Below are positions 48,840 through 58,971 of a stretch of 64,000 nt of DNA, piece by piece. The notes under the pieces were generated by a model. That model saw only the letters and a list, made by a program, of their open reading frames with translations, did no database searches and had not been told where the DNA came from. Each line of letters starts with the position of its first letter. Position 1 is the first letter of the stretch. The position numbers were made by a program, and so were the translations under genes. Source of the stretch: Pseudoxanthomonas suwonensis (GTDB taxonomy: Bacteria; Pseudomonadota; Gammaproteobacteria; Xanthomonadales; Xanthomonadaceae); the NCBI RefSeq assembly GCF_010093235.1, contig NZ_PDWP01000023.1, positions 1 through 64,000 on the forward strand, in the 5' to 3' direction.

Positions 48840-49804
48840 GGCGACACGGTGCCCGTATGCATGTGGAGAACCTCATCCAACGAGCGCCTTGGCGATGCGG
48901 CGACTCGCAGTGGTTCATCGACGGTCTTTCCGAACGCGATCATCATGATCAGCCGCTCTCCCGTGGGTATGCCTCCCGCGACCTTGATCCTGCGTTCCAC
49001 CGCGTTGGTGACGGCAAGGTTCAGGGGGCAGGCGCCCAATCCGAGCGCATGGCATGAAAGAAGGATGCACATGGAGAACAGCGCTCCATCCACGTAGGTC
49101 TGGTTGCGCTGGCCCGGGCCGCCCCAGGCAGCGATCTCGGACGTCACTACGAACAGGTTGCCAACGTTCTCTGAGAAGCCGCGCGATCCGCCCTGGAGGG
49201 CCAACAGCGCGTCGATCGTCGCCCGGTCCTGATACAGATGGACCTGCGTGGACTGCCGGTTGCACTGCGACGGCGCGCTCTGCGCCAGGGTGACCACCTG
49301 GCGTACCGTCTCCGCGGGCAGTGGGCGGCCATCGAACATCCGAAGGCTGGAGCGTGACTGCAGCCATGCGACAGGACCAGCAGGGTCGTGGCCTTCGAAT
49401 CTGTATGGCTTGATCCCGCCACGAAGTTCAAGCTGCCGGTCCTGCCACCGTGCAAGCAGTGCGGCGACCTCGTCGAGCAAGGGGTCCTGGATGCCCTGCT
49501 CGCGGTGGAAGCGAAGGTACGCGTCCAGTGCACCCAAGGCCATCTGCGCCGGCAGCGGCGAAAAGTCTGGCTCATAGGCATCGAGCGCGGACATCACGAA
49601 GCGCACCTTGTCGCGCCCGAACAGTGTGCGCCGACGGGGCAGGGACAAGCCCTTCTCGATCGTATGCGTCTCGATGATGAGCTTGTAGAACTGGCGTCGG
49701 TTCCGCTCGACAAGTGGCGAGTAGCCGTTGTAGCGCAACGTCAGCCACAGGTCCTGGGCGTACTCGGACAGGAACTGCAGCACCTTCGCGGCTTTTGAGA
49801 ACAT
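48836..49804 (-). CDS. Nitroreductase-family flavoprotein in the polysaccharide cluster
   Basis: 322 residues. An N-terminal helical stretch of about 130 residues with a motif THTIEKGLSLPRRRTLFG precedes a nitroreductase domain: SRSSLRMFDGRPLP for the FMN phosphate, SAPSQCNRQSTQVHLY, and YVDGALFSMCILLSCHALGLGACPLN near the C-terminus. Family members use FMN and NAD(P)H, but the physiological substrate is unknown. It lies between acetyltransferase and glycosyltransferase genes with 3-base and 4-base junctions, so it is part of the biosynthetic operon. Confidence 0.88.
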   Translation of the reverse strand: MFSKAAKVLQFLSEYAQDLWLTLRYNGYSPLVERNRRQFYKLIIETHTIEKGLSLPRRRTLFGRDKVRFVMSALDAYEPDFSPLPAQMALGALDAYLRFHREQGIQDPLLDEVAALLARWQDRQLELRGGIKPYRFEGHDPAGPVAWLQSRSSLRMFDGRPLPAETVRQVVTLAQSAPSQCNRQSTQVHLYQDRATIDALLALQGGSRGFSENVGNLFVVTSEIAAWGGPGQRNQTYVDGALFSMCILLSCHALGLGACPLNLAVTNAVERRIKVAGGIPTGERLIMMIAFGKTVDEPLRVAASPRRSLDEVLHMHTGTVSP

Positions 49805-49807
49805 GGT

Positions 49808-50374
49808 TCAGGCGCCTGTGGGGGAATCGGAAAGCGTACGTTGCCTGACAAACCTGCAGGGATTGCCGACACAAATGGACCAGGGAGGAAGGTCGCGCGT
49901 GACCACGGACCGTGCACCGACCACGGTGCCTTCGCCGATGCTGGTGCCGGGATGCACAAAGCACTCGGCGGCGATCCAGGCATGGTCTCCGATGGTGATG
50001 GGCGCAGTGGTGAGCGGCCGCAGCAGGCTCGTGACGTCGTGCGAACCCGTGCAGAGGAAGGTGCGTTGGCTCACCGCCACCTTGGAGCCGATGCGGATCC
50101 GGTCCATGGTGTAGCAGTCCACGCCGTCGGCCAACACAGACAGCGTGCCCATCTCCAGCTTCCATGGCGCCCAGATCCTGCAGCTGGGGGCGATGCGGCA
50201 GCCCGGGCCGATCCGTGCGCCGAAGAGCCGCAACAGGAGGCGACGCCATCCGTGCAGTGCCCACCGTGGAGTTGGCCGGAACGCCAACAGCCAAACCAAC
50301 TCCCACAGCAACCGCCTGAGCTTGTCGCTGGCTGGCAGGGTGTCGACGTACCTGTACTGGTCGAATCCGCTCAT
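49808..50374 (-). CDS. WcaF-like acyltransferase (left-handed beta-helix)
   Basis: 188 residues. Hexapeptide repeats (GARIGPGCRIAPSCRIW, KLEMGTLSVLADG, ITIGDHAWIAAECFVHPG, SIGEGTVVGARSVV) form a left-handed beta-helix, and the catalytic His is in TGSHDV. The layout agrees with the putative colanic-acid acetyltransferase WcaF, which would O-acetylate a sugar of the repeat unit. Overlaps the pyruvyltransferase gene by 4 bases. Confidence 0.87.
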   Translation of the reverse strand: MSGFDQYRYVDTLPASDKLRRLLWELVWLLAFRPTPRWALHGWRRLLLRLFGARIGPGCRIAPSCRIWAPWKLEMGTLSVLADGVDCYTMDRIRIGSKVAVSQRTFLCTGSHDVTSLLRPLTTAPITIGDHAWIAAECFVHPGTSIGEGTVVGARSVVTRDLPPWSICVGNPCRFVRQRTLSDSPTGA

Positions 50375-51516
50375 CCGTTCTCCACCTGTGCGACCTCGTG
50401 CGCAAGGAACGAACTGCCGACCTCCCGGAGCCCCTGCTGTCTAGCTTCCACCGCATCCCAGTCGATCGGCCGCGCGAGCAGTTCATCGAGGCGGGGCAGG
50501 TCCTCCTTGCGGACGAAACGGTCCATAAGGTCGAGCTGCGAGAGCAGGTTTCGCGAGCGGGCGTTCATGGCTACGCGCGAACCTGGAAGCTCGGCAACCA
50601 GGAAGGGCTTGCGGAACAAGATCGAGAAAACCGTGCCGTGGAAGGAATTGGTGACCACGAAACTGGCGTGGGCCAGGTGCGAGACCCACTCGGCCGGGCC
50701 GGGATGCACGGTCTGACCGATCTCGCGCCAGCGGCGGTGCACGTTGTATGGGGACAGGATGGGTGTGCCGGTCATCCGCGCCGCGCCCTCGGCGACCTCG
50801 CGGATGACTTCCGCAGTGCGGAGCGCATAGCAGAACACATGTCCCTCCTGGCCGCTGGACGCGCCGGCAAGGAGCTGGTCGTATTGCTCGTGCAGCAGGG
50901 TTGGATCGGGCACGCAGGCAGCATCGCGACCGGACGCCTGCCTGACAATGTCCACACCACTCAGCTCGCGGACGGAGATGCTGGACAGAGGGCGTAGCAG
51001 CGGGCCGAGGGAGGTGATCTGGTCGGCGCCCAGCGTGTCCCGGCCGAAGCTGGCCGCGTAGGAGATCCTGCGCGCACGCGCGTCCTTCGCGAACTCGAGG
51101 AAGTAGGCCGGATCAAAGCCGTACTGAACCGACGGGCTCCAGATCTGGTCGCTGCCGGCCACGATCAGGTCATAACGGCCAGCCGCCTCGACCAGTTCCT
51201 GTCTTTCGCGCAGCGGGCTACCGGTGATCCCGAGCTGTTCCTGCCGGAAGCGTGCGAACCGCCGGGCCTGGTCCTTGTTTCCGAAGTGCTGGTGCAGGAA
51301 TGCCGTGGACTTGAGGTAGAGGGTCTTGGCATTGGACTTGAACGCGGCGGGCGAAAGCGAAAGCCGCAGCGATCCGCCCTCCTCGACGTGCGTCGGGTGA
51401 TAGGCGATGAACTCAGCGTCATGCCCGCGGTCGGTGAACCATCTGCGCAGCGCATACGCCTGCAACAACGCGCCGAAGTTGTCACTGAACTGGAAGGTGA
51501 GGATCCCTATCCTCAT
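50371..51516 (-). CDS. Polysaccharide pyruvyl transferase family protein (WcaK-like)
   Basis: 381 residues. N-terminal ILTFQFSDNFGALLQAYALR, the family's first glycine-rich strand-helix unit, then YDLIVAGSDQIWSP, ISYAASFGRD and the C-terminal FVVTNSFHGTVFSILFRKPF, where the SFHG motif is characteristic. Members transfer pyruvate from phosphoenolpyruvate as a ketal onto sugars, adding negative charge. Overlaps both neighbours by 4 bases, so it is translated in step with them. Confidence 0.92.
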   Translation of the reverse strand: MRIGILTFQFSDNFGALLQAYALRRWFTDRGHDAEFIAYHPTHVEEGGSLRLSLSPAAFKSNAKTLYLKSTAFLHQHFGNKDQARRFARFRQEQLGITGSPLRERQELVEAAGRYDLIVAGSDQIWSPSVQYGFDPAYFLEFAKDARARRISYAASFGRDTLGADQITSLGPLLRPLSSISVRELSGVDIVRQASGRDAACVPDPTLLHEQYDQLLAGASSGQEGHVFCYALRTAEVIREVAEGAARMTGTPILSPYNVHRRWREIGQTVHPGPAEWVSHLAHASFVVTNSFHGTVFSILFRKPFLVAELPGSRVAMNARSRNLLSQLDLMDRFVRKEDLPRLDELLARPIDWDAVEARQQGLREVGSSFLAHEVAQVENG

Positions 51517-52688
51517 GGCGTCGTTGCTCCTCTTTCCTTAAGGCCTTCCTGGATTACGCATGCAAGATGCGTGGCGACCTGGCGGATCTGGTATCTGTCC
51601 TCGAAGCAGCAGCGTGCATTTGAAGACATGGCTTCCCTCACTTTTGGAGGAAGCGATAGCCAGGTTTGCAGCGCATCCACGATTCCCTCGAGCGTGTCGT
51701 CGCGGACGATGCCGGCGCCGTCCGCCTCGATCTCCCTCCAGATATTCACTTTGTTGGTGGTGAGGACGGGCGCGCCACACGCTAGCGCCTCGGCCACGAC
51801 GATCCCAAAGTTCTCCTGGTGCGACGGTAGACAGAAGGCTTCGCAGGCGTTGTACGCGCCCCACTTGGCATCACCTTGGAGCATTCCGGGCCAAGAAATG
51901 CGGTCATCGATGCCAAGCTCCGATGCCCTTTGCCTGAGCCTGGGAATGAGGCCCGTCTTGTCCGGCCCCGCTATCACTAGGTGCAGGTCCGGGTCATTTG
52001 TTGCCACGCGTGCGAAGGCTTCCACGAGCAGGTCGCATCCCTTCTTCTCGTGGATACGGCTGAGGAACAATAATATGCGCTTCCCCTGGAGCACAGGGTG
52101 GTTGTCTAGAAACTTGTTGGCGAGGTCGGCGCCGTTGGATGGCGGACGTGCTGTTCCGTAGGAAACAACCCTCTCGTTGCAACGATAGAGCCAGAATGAC
52201 TCGCGGGCCCGAATGCGCTCTTCCTCAGAGGTGAACAGAACGGCGCGCGCGTCGCGTAGCAGACGGTACTCGGCCCAAGGCCAGTACGCCCATTTCTTCA
52301 GGTGTTTGAGTGGATAAGCTTGCTTGAACCACGGGTCGAGCATCCCGTGAGTGAATACGAAGTAAGGTGTCGCGGTATGAGCCAGTGCACGCCATGCAGC
52401 GAGACCGTGGTACTGCCAGAGCCCGTTGACGATGGCAGCATCGAAGCGGCTGCGATTGGCGCGCAGCCACGGGACGAGTGTACGTGAGTACCGGTACCCG
52501 GGGCGGGCATGGTCCAGTGCGTGGACGCGTGCCGGATAGTCGTCCAAATAGGCGCTGCCGGGACGATCCAGGCATGCGACCTCCACCTCGTGACCGAGCG
52601 CCGCGAGCTCCGTGTCTATCCGCCGAGCGCCCTCCATGGGCCCGCCACCGCGGGGGTCAATGCTTGCGATGATGCGTAGAAGTCGCAT
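51513..52688 (-). CDS. Family 4 glycosyltransferase
   Basis: 391 residues, GT-B fold. The N-terminal domain begins LLRIIASIDPRGGGPMEGAR; the C-terminal donor domain contains ILLFLSRIHEKKGCDLLVEA and the Ex7E-type signature in PSHQENFGIVVAEALACGAPVLTTN. It would transfer a sugar with retention, probably mannose, glucose or fucose; donor not predictable. Downstream of wzy by 45 bases and overlapping the pyruvyltransferase gene. Confidence 0.92.
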   Translation of the reverse strand: MRLLRIIASIDPRGGGPMEGARRIDTELAALGHEVEVACLDRPGSAYLDDYPARVHALDHARPGYRYSRTLVPWLRANRSRFDAAIVNGLWQYHGLAAWRALAHTATPYFVFTHGMLDPWFKQAYPLKHLKKWAYWPWAEYRLLRDARAVLFTSEEERIRARESFWLYRCNERVVSYGTARPPSNGADLANKFLDNHPVLQGKRILLFLSRIHEKKGCDLLVEAFARVATNDPDLHLVIAGPDKTGLIPRLRQRASELGIDDRISWPGMLQGDAKWGAYNACEAFCLPSHQENFGIVVAEALACGAPVLTTNKVNIWREIEADGAGIVRDDTLEGIVDALQTWLSLPPKVREAMSSNARCCFEDRYQIRQVATHLACVIQEGLKERGATTP

Positions 52689-52733
52689 ACGCCTAGTCGA
52701 TCCTCAGTACTGGATAAGGGCTGGATCCTGCGC

Positions 52734-54062
52734 TCATGACAGCCCACGCCTATTGCTGCGCGCACGCCTGAATCGAAGTACTTGGCTGTACATGAAACAG
52801 GCAACAGTCAGGCAGAAGAAGTAGCCAATGACAGCTCCCAGTGGGCCGCGGATGAGGATCGGAAGGGATCCCATGAGAATCGCGCTGAATATGGGTGATC
52901 CATCAACCACGAGGAGAGAGGAAGTAACAGTCTTTCGCCACAGATACCCAATCACGACGAACCCAGCCGCGACCCCTAAGAGCCCGAAATCCAGGTAGAG
53001 ATCACCTGCGACATAGAAGGATAGGTTCTGGGTCCCTGCATACCAGTTGGTGTAGAGGTCGTTTCCCACAATCAATCCACCCACGATTGGCTTGTCGGGC
53101 CAGACCGTGCGCGGCACGAAGAAAAGTAGGATCGCCAAGGCGTTCTCACCTATCATGTAATCCATGTGTCGCATCATTCGGCAGGCATGGACGAGTGTGT
53201 CGAAAACATCCATGTCCTTGATCCTCAAGACGTCCTTCGCGTACTCGCTTTCACCGAGGAGTGCGAATCCCCCAACGCCGACTCTTGAGGTGAGGCTTGC
53301 TAAGGGCATGAACACCAGCACGCCAAAAAGCATCGCAGCGAACACAGGGACGAAGCGAAGCTTCGGCCCCAAAAGTAGCGCGATGACCGGGAACCAGGAT
53401 GCGACCAAGAAGAACCGTGCCGAGTTGAGTGGATTGACGCAAACCAGAAGCAATGCGGCGCATGCGACGAATGTCGCAGTCGAGAGTAGCCCCCAAGGTC
53501 GCCTCTTCGCGGCGAGAACCATGGTCCCAACAGCCAGAACGGCGAGGAATCCAAGACGGAGAATGAATATTTCCTCTCGGCTCTTCTCCCGGCGAGGCAG
53601 CAGGACGTTAGAGATCCCGCCGGAGGAAGCGACGTAGGCGACGAAGGAAATCAGGCAGATGAAGACGATTAAGAAAAGATGGTCATCGGTGATGCACTTT
53701 CCATGGCCAAAGTTCTTTGAGGGTTCAATCCTCCGATCGAACAAGGCGAGGATCGCAACGGATATAGTGACTATGGACTGCGCTAGGACGAAGTCTTCAA
53801 GCTCATAGGAGGCACCACGGGTCGTCCCGCTCAGGAATCCGTGGTTACTTATCGACTGGATGGGGGCAATTACGAAGAAAAGCAGGATGGTCAGCCAAAG
53901 CATGTCCTGCGCAGAGAATTCGCTTCTCTTGATCGCGTTCAGTCTGAACGCGGCGATCACGAATGTTGGCAGGGTGAGGAGAACTGGCATCATCTCCGCC
54001 CCGGTAGCGATCGCGAACATCCAGAGAACTAGAGCCGCCAAGAGTCGAACATTGATTTTCAT
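52734..54062 (-). CDS. wzy: O-antigen/exopolysaccharide polymerase (Wzy-like)
   Basis: 442 residues with about ten to eleven membrane segments and a large periplasmic loop in the C-terminal half (around AILLFFVPRTVWPDKPIVGG), the usual Wzy topology. Such proteins join repeat units in the periplasm and share little sequence similarity. The gene is clearly poorer in G+C than the surrounding window, common for wzy and suggestive of transfer. Placed between wzx and glycosyltransferase genes, which supports the role. Confidence 0.78.
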   Translation of the reverse strand: MKINVRLLAALVLWMFAIATGAEMMPVLLTLPTFVIAAFRLNAIKRSEFSAQDMLWLTILLFFVIAPIQSISNHGFLSGTTRGASYELEDFVLAQSIVTISVAILALFDRRIEPSKNFGHGKCITDDHLFLIVFICLISFVAYVASSGGISNVLLPRREKSREEIFILRLGFLAVLAVGTMVLAAKRRPWGLLSTATFVACAALLLVCVNPLNSARFFLVASWFPVIALLLGPKLRFVPVFAAMLFGVLVFMPLASLTSRVGVGGFALLGESEYAKDVLRIKDMDVFDTLVHACRMMRHMDYMIGENALAILLFFVPRTVWPDKPIVGGLIVGNDLYTNWYAGTQNLSFYVAGDLYLDFGLLGVAAGFVVIGYLWRKTVTSSLLVVDGSPIFSAILMGSLPILIRGPLGAVIGYFFCLTVACFMYSQVLRFRRARSNRRGLS

Positions 54063-54086
54063 CGTTGGCTCGATGGTGCCAATGAA

Positions 54087-55310
54087 TCACGGCGTCGCCG
54101 TGTGTGGTGAATTCGCTCCCCGGAACACGAGAGCGGCCTGGATGAAGATCGCGGCCGTAAAACCTATGGCCGCACCCGCGGCACCGTGCAGAATCGTGCC
54201 GAGCATGACGAGGATCAATAGAAGCACTGCCGAAAGCACGGAGATCCGGGCCACGAGTCCGGCCTGTTTGCGTGCCTGGAGGATCGCCGTGAATATGGCT
54301 ATAAAGCTAGCTCCGGCCAGACCCAGGCACATGATCTGCAGGGGAAAGGTGGCACCCTCGAACTGTGAGCCCAGGTGCCGCGTCACGAATGGCGCTACGG
54401 CGACAAGGGCGATGTAAGGAAGACTCATCGCAACCGCGATCAGCAGCCCTATCGACATGTCCTTTCGCCTAGGCCCTCCCTGCCTGACCAGATGCGGGAG
54501 AAGCGCAGTGGCCAGTGCATCCGGGACCATGCGAAGGGGCGTCATCAGCCTTGCGCCGACTCCATAGAATGCGGCCTGCACTGGACCAGAAATGGTTGCG
54601 ACCACCGCTGCATCGAGATTGCGAAGCTGATTGGCGGCTGAGTGAACCCAGTAAGGTCTGCACCGACCGAACGCAATCCCTATCGGACGGACGCGCAAAG
54701 GAACTACAGGTGGACGAGGCAGCTTCCGCCACATGACCAGCAGCACCAGGGCCGAACCGGCGAGCAAGGTCAGCGAGTATGCCCACATTATCTGGATCCC
54801 CGCGTGGAAGGCAGCGACGAACAGCACCAGCTGCGCCGTCCTGCGGGAGACAAGATTGATGGTGCCCATCCGGACGTCTCCAAGTCCGCGCGCAATGGCA
54901 GACCGGATATCGCTGCTGCGATCCAATGCGATCCACAGGCTTAGCGGTAACAGGGCGATGTACTTCGCATCCGTGGCGAACGTAAGAACGAGGACGACAG
55001 CGACGCTGAAGGCCACCACGCCAGCAATGACAATACGACTCATAAGCTCTGCGTAAGCGACCTTGCGATTCACACCATGCGCCGCGGTCTCCCTCACGAT
55101 GAACATCGTCACGCCCGCATCACCAATCGCTTGCAACGTAACGGATACGCCCAAGGCGGACGAAACGAGGCCAAAGTCCTCGACCTTCGACCAGCGCGCC
55201 AGCAGGTATATGGAAGCTGCCTGGATTCCGGCTGCCACAAACCTGCCGCTAAGGAGGGTTGCAAACTGCCGGGCCAGCGAGCTTTGCCAAATGCGACTGA
55301 GGATCCTCAT
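54087..55310 (-). CDS. wzx: Polysaccharide flippase (Wzx-like, MOP superfamily)
   Basis: 407 residues and about twelve membrane segments in two halves, starting RQFATLLSGRFVAAGIQAASIYLLARW, the first-helix pattern of Wzx/RfbX flippases. Wzx moves undecaprenyl-linked repeat units across the inner membrane for Wzy. The ATG at 55310 is chosen over an upstream one because the extra 38 residues are basic and non-hydrophobic and would overlap gmd. As with wzy, base composition is lower in G+C than the flanks. Confidence 0.85.
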   Translation of the reverse strand: MRILSRIWQSSLARQFATLLSGRFVAAGIQAASIYLLARWSKVEDFGLVSSALGVSVTLQAIGDAGVTMFIVRETAAHGVNRKVAYAELMSRIVIAGVVAFSVAVVLVLTFATDAKYIALLPLSLWIALDRSSDIRSAIARGLGDVRMGTINLVSRRTAQLVLFVAAFHAGIQIMWAYSLTLLAGSALVLLVMWRKLPRPPVVPLRVRPIGIAFGRCRPYWVHSAANQLRNLDAAVVATISGPVQAAFYGVGARLMTPLRMVPDALATALLPHLVRQGGPRRKDMSIGLLIAVAMSLPYIALVAVAPFVTRHLGSQFEGATFPLQIMCLGLAGASFIAIFTAILQARKQAGLVARISVLSAVLLLILVMLGTILHGAAGAAIGFTAAIFIQAALVFRGANSPHTATP

Positions 55311-55329
55311 GGACCAGGAGTCCTGGCCG

Positions 55330-56451
<1,122 letters not shown>

Positions 56452-56484
56452 TGCGATCAGTTCCTTGTATCGACTATTGGGGGA

Positions 56485-57720
56485 TCAGGGGGCGAGCAGC
56501 GCCTGCTCGAAGCGATTGAGGATCGATTCGCGCGATAGCGTGCTGAGCGCCTGGTTCCGTGCGGCGTCGCCCAGTGACTTGCGCACTGAAGGATCGGCGG
56601 CGAGTTCCCGAAGAGCGGAGGTGAAGGCCTCGACATCGCCGGGGGGAACCACCCGCCCGCTGCGTTCCAGGGCAAGCGCAACGCCGGTACCAGGGAGTGC
56701 GGTGGCGAGCGTGGGGCGGCCGCTTGCCAGCATCCCCGTGAGCTTGGACGGCATCACGAGATCGGCCACGTCCGCGCGCTGGGGCAGCAGGTGGATGTCA
56801 GCCAGTCCGAGCCAGTCCTTGAGACGCTCGGTGGGCTGCAGACCAAGGAAGCGTACGTTCGGTAGGCCCGCGCATTGAACCTCCAGTGCGTCACGCCCTG
56901 GACCCTGGCCCCCGAACACGAAGTAGAGACGTTCTTCGTCGCGCAGGCGAAGTGCTGCTTCCCCAAGCAGTTCGAGGCCCTGTTTGAGACCCATGTTCCC
57001 AGAGTAGAGGGCCACTACGGCGTCGTCCGGGATTCCAAGCTCCTGGCGGTATGTGCTTGGTCTGGACAGAGGCTGGATCGCGTCGATGTCGGCCCAGTTC
57101 GGGAACAGGACCCGGCGCGCCGGTGCTACGCCTTTCTTACCCAGTCGCTCGACCATCTTGGGCGAGATGGTGGACACACGGTCAAAGGAGCGCAGCAGTA
57201 GACGCTCCAGGCCCATTGCCAGACGCTTCATGGGGCCTGCCTCGACAATTCCCATGTCCAGGGCGGCATCGAGTTCGAAATCCTGGATATGCAGCCAACT
57301 GCGCGCACCGGAAAGTCGGGCGACCAAGGCGGCCATGGGAGCATTTGCGAGCGTCGGCGCGATTGAAACGACGTGTGTCGGGCGCCAGCCGATGGACCAG
57401 AGCAGTGCCAATGAGGAGCTGAGCCCGAAACTGGCCAGATGCAGGATCCGGGTAATCCCGCTCGGCTTCGTCGGGACCCACAGGGGGCAGCGGATCACGT
57501 CCACCTCCGAGATGCGCTCTCGCCGGTACCACAGTGGACGATAGCCATCCCACACCATCCAGGCAGGGTAGTAGGGAGGTGCGGTGACCACACGGACGGC
57601 GCGCCCGCGTGCAGTCAGCCACTCGCACATCTCACTCGTGTACTTGCCTGTCCCGATGTTCTCGGGGGCGTAATTGATGCCGACGACGAGGATGCGGGGG
57701 GAATCGCTCGGGACGGACAT
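56485..57720 (-). CDS. WcaI-family glycosyltransferase (GT4)
   Basis: 411 residues. The start RILVVGINYAPENIGTGKYT and CEWLTARGRAVRVVTAPPYYP are hallmarks of the WcaI colanic-acid glycosyltransferase family. The C-terminal domain shows ALYSGNMGLKQGLELL and PSKLTGMLASGRPTLAT. In colanic acid WcaI is thought to transfer fucose. The ATG at 57720 follows the conserved boundary; the longer frame upstream carries a non-conserved 46-residue lead. Gap of 46 bases to ugd. Confidence 0.93.
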   Translation of the reverse strand: MSVPSDSPRILVVGINYAPENIGTGKYTSEMCEWLTARGRAVRVVTAPPYYPAWMVWDGYRPLWYRRERISEVDVIRCPLWVPTKPSGITRILHLASFGLSSSLALLWSIGWRPTHVVSIAPTLANAPMAALVARLSGARSWLHIQDFELDAALDMGIVEAGPMKRLAMGLERLLLRSFDRVSTISPKMVERLGKKGVAPARRVLFPNWADIDAIQPLSRPSTYRQELGIPDDAVVALYSGNMGLKQGLELLGEAALRLRDEERLYFVFGGQGPGRDALEVQCAGLPNVRFLGLQPTERLKDWLGLADIHLLPQRADVADLVMPSKLTGMLASGRPTLATALPGTGVALALERSGRVVPPGDVEAFTSALRELAADPSVRKSLGDAARNQALSTLSRESILNRFEQALLAP

Positions 57721-57766
57721 GTCAGCGAACCGTAGTGGGTCTTGGCATGGATCAGGTGTTTCCTCT

Positions 57767-58933
57767 TCAATCCGCACCGAAAAGGTCGCGGGTGTAAACG
57801 CGCTCCGATACGTCCTGGAGCTCGGGCGTGATGCGGTTTGCGACGATGACGTCGGCAAGCTCCTTGAAGCAATCGAGGTTATTGACTACCGCGGACCGGA
57901 AGAAGTCCGGCTCATTCAGTACCGGCTCGTAGACGATGACGGGTATGCCCTTGGCCTTGATCCGCTTCATCACCCCCTGGATGGCAGAGGCGCGGAAGTT
58001 GTCCGAGCCCGTCTTCATGACCAGACGGTAAATCCCGACGGTCCTGGGATTTCGCGCGATGATCTCGTCCGCGATGAAGTCTTTCCGGGTCCGGTTGGAC
58101 TCCACGATCGCGCGTATGAGGTGTTGGGGTACGTGGCTATAGTTGGCTAGCAGCTGCTTGGTGTCCTTGGGCAGGCAATAGCCACCGTAGCCGAAGCTTG
58201 GGTTGTTGTAGTGCCCGCCAATGCGCGGATCGAGGCATACGCCCTCGATGATCTGGCGCGTGTCCAGACCATGGGTGCAGGCGTAGGTGTCCAGCTCGTT
58301 GAAGTAGGCAACGCGCATGGCCAGGTAGGTGTTGGCAAACAGCTTGATCGCCTCGGCCTCGGTCGAGTCGGTGAACAGCACCGGGACGTCCCTGGCGACA
58401 GCGCCCTCTTGAAGGAGGGCCGCGAAGCGCTCCGCGCGTGGGGAGCGTTCGCCGACCACGATACGACTTGGATAGAGGTTGTCGTAGAGTGCCCGGCCCT
58501 CGCGCAGGAACTCCGGCGAGAAGATGACATTGTCTGTGCCGAGCGTCTCACGGATCCGACGGGTGTATCCGACCGGCACGGTGGACTTGATGATCATCAC
58601 CGCGCCGGGATTGATCTCCTTCACGTCGCGGATGACCGATTCGACGGAGGATGTATCGAAGTAGTTGGTCTTCGGGTCGTAGTCGGTAGGCGTCGCGATG
58701 ACGACGAAGTCGGCTCCGGCGTAGGCCTCCTGCTTGTCCAGCGTGGCCTTAAGGTCGAGCTGGCGGTTGGCCAGGTAATCCTGGATCTCGCGGTCCTCGA
58801 TCGGCGACCGGCGTGCATTGATCGCCTCAACTCGTGCTGGATTGATGTCCAGGGCAGCGACGCTGTGGTTCTGGGCAAGCAGAACGGCATTTGAGAGGCC
58901 GACGTATCCCGTGCCGGCTACGGCAATCTTCAT
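57767..58933 (-). CDS. ugd: UDP-glucose 6-dehydrogenase
   Basis: 388 residues. NAD-binding [20 protein letters not shown], the catalytic Cys in [14 protein letters not shown], and STVPVGYT and [15 protein letters not shown] identify Ugd. It oxidises UDP-glucose twice to UDP-glucuronate, giving an acidic sugar donor for the exopolysaccharide. This form (about 390 residues, single-chain, IVVGE after the substrate motif) is of the type found in enterobacterial capsule clusters. The ATG at 58933 starts directly at the Rossmann fold. Confidence 0.96.
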   Translation of the reverse strand: MKIAVAGTGYVGLSNAVLLAQNHSVAALDINPARVEAINARRSPIEDREIQDYLANRQLDLKATLDKQEAYAGADFVVIATPTDYDPKTNYFDTSSVESVIRDVKEINPGAVMIIKSTVPVGYTRRIRETLGTDNVIFSPEFLREGRALYDNLYPSRIVVGERSPRAERFAALLQEGAVARDVPVLFTDSTEAEAIKLFANTYLAMRVAYFNELDTYACTHGLDTRQIIEGVCLDPRIGGHYNNPSFGYGGYCLPKDTKQLLANYSHVPQHLIRAIVESNRTRKDFIADEIIARNPRTVGIYRLVMKTGSDNFRASAIQGVMKRIKAKGIPVIVYEPVLNEPDFFRSAVVNNLDCFKELADVIVANRITPELQDVSERVYTRDLFGAD

Positions 58934-58971
58934 CTGGTGCTCCTGTGTCGATCGCTTTGGCCTGATGTGGT

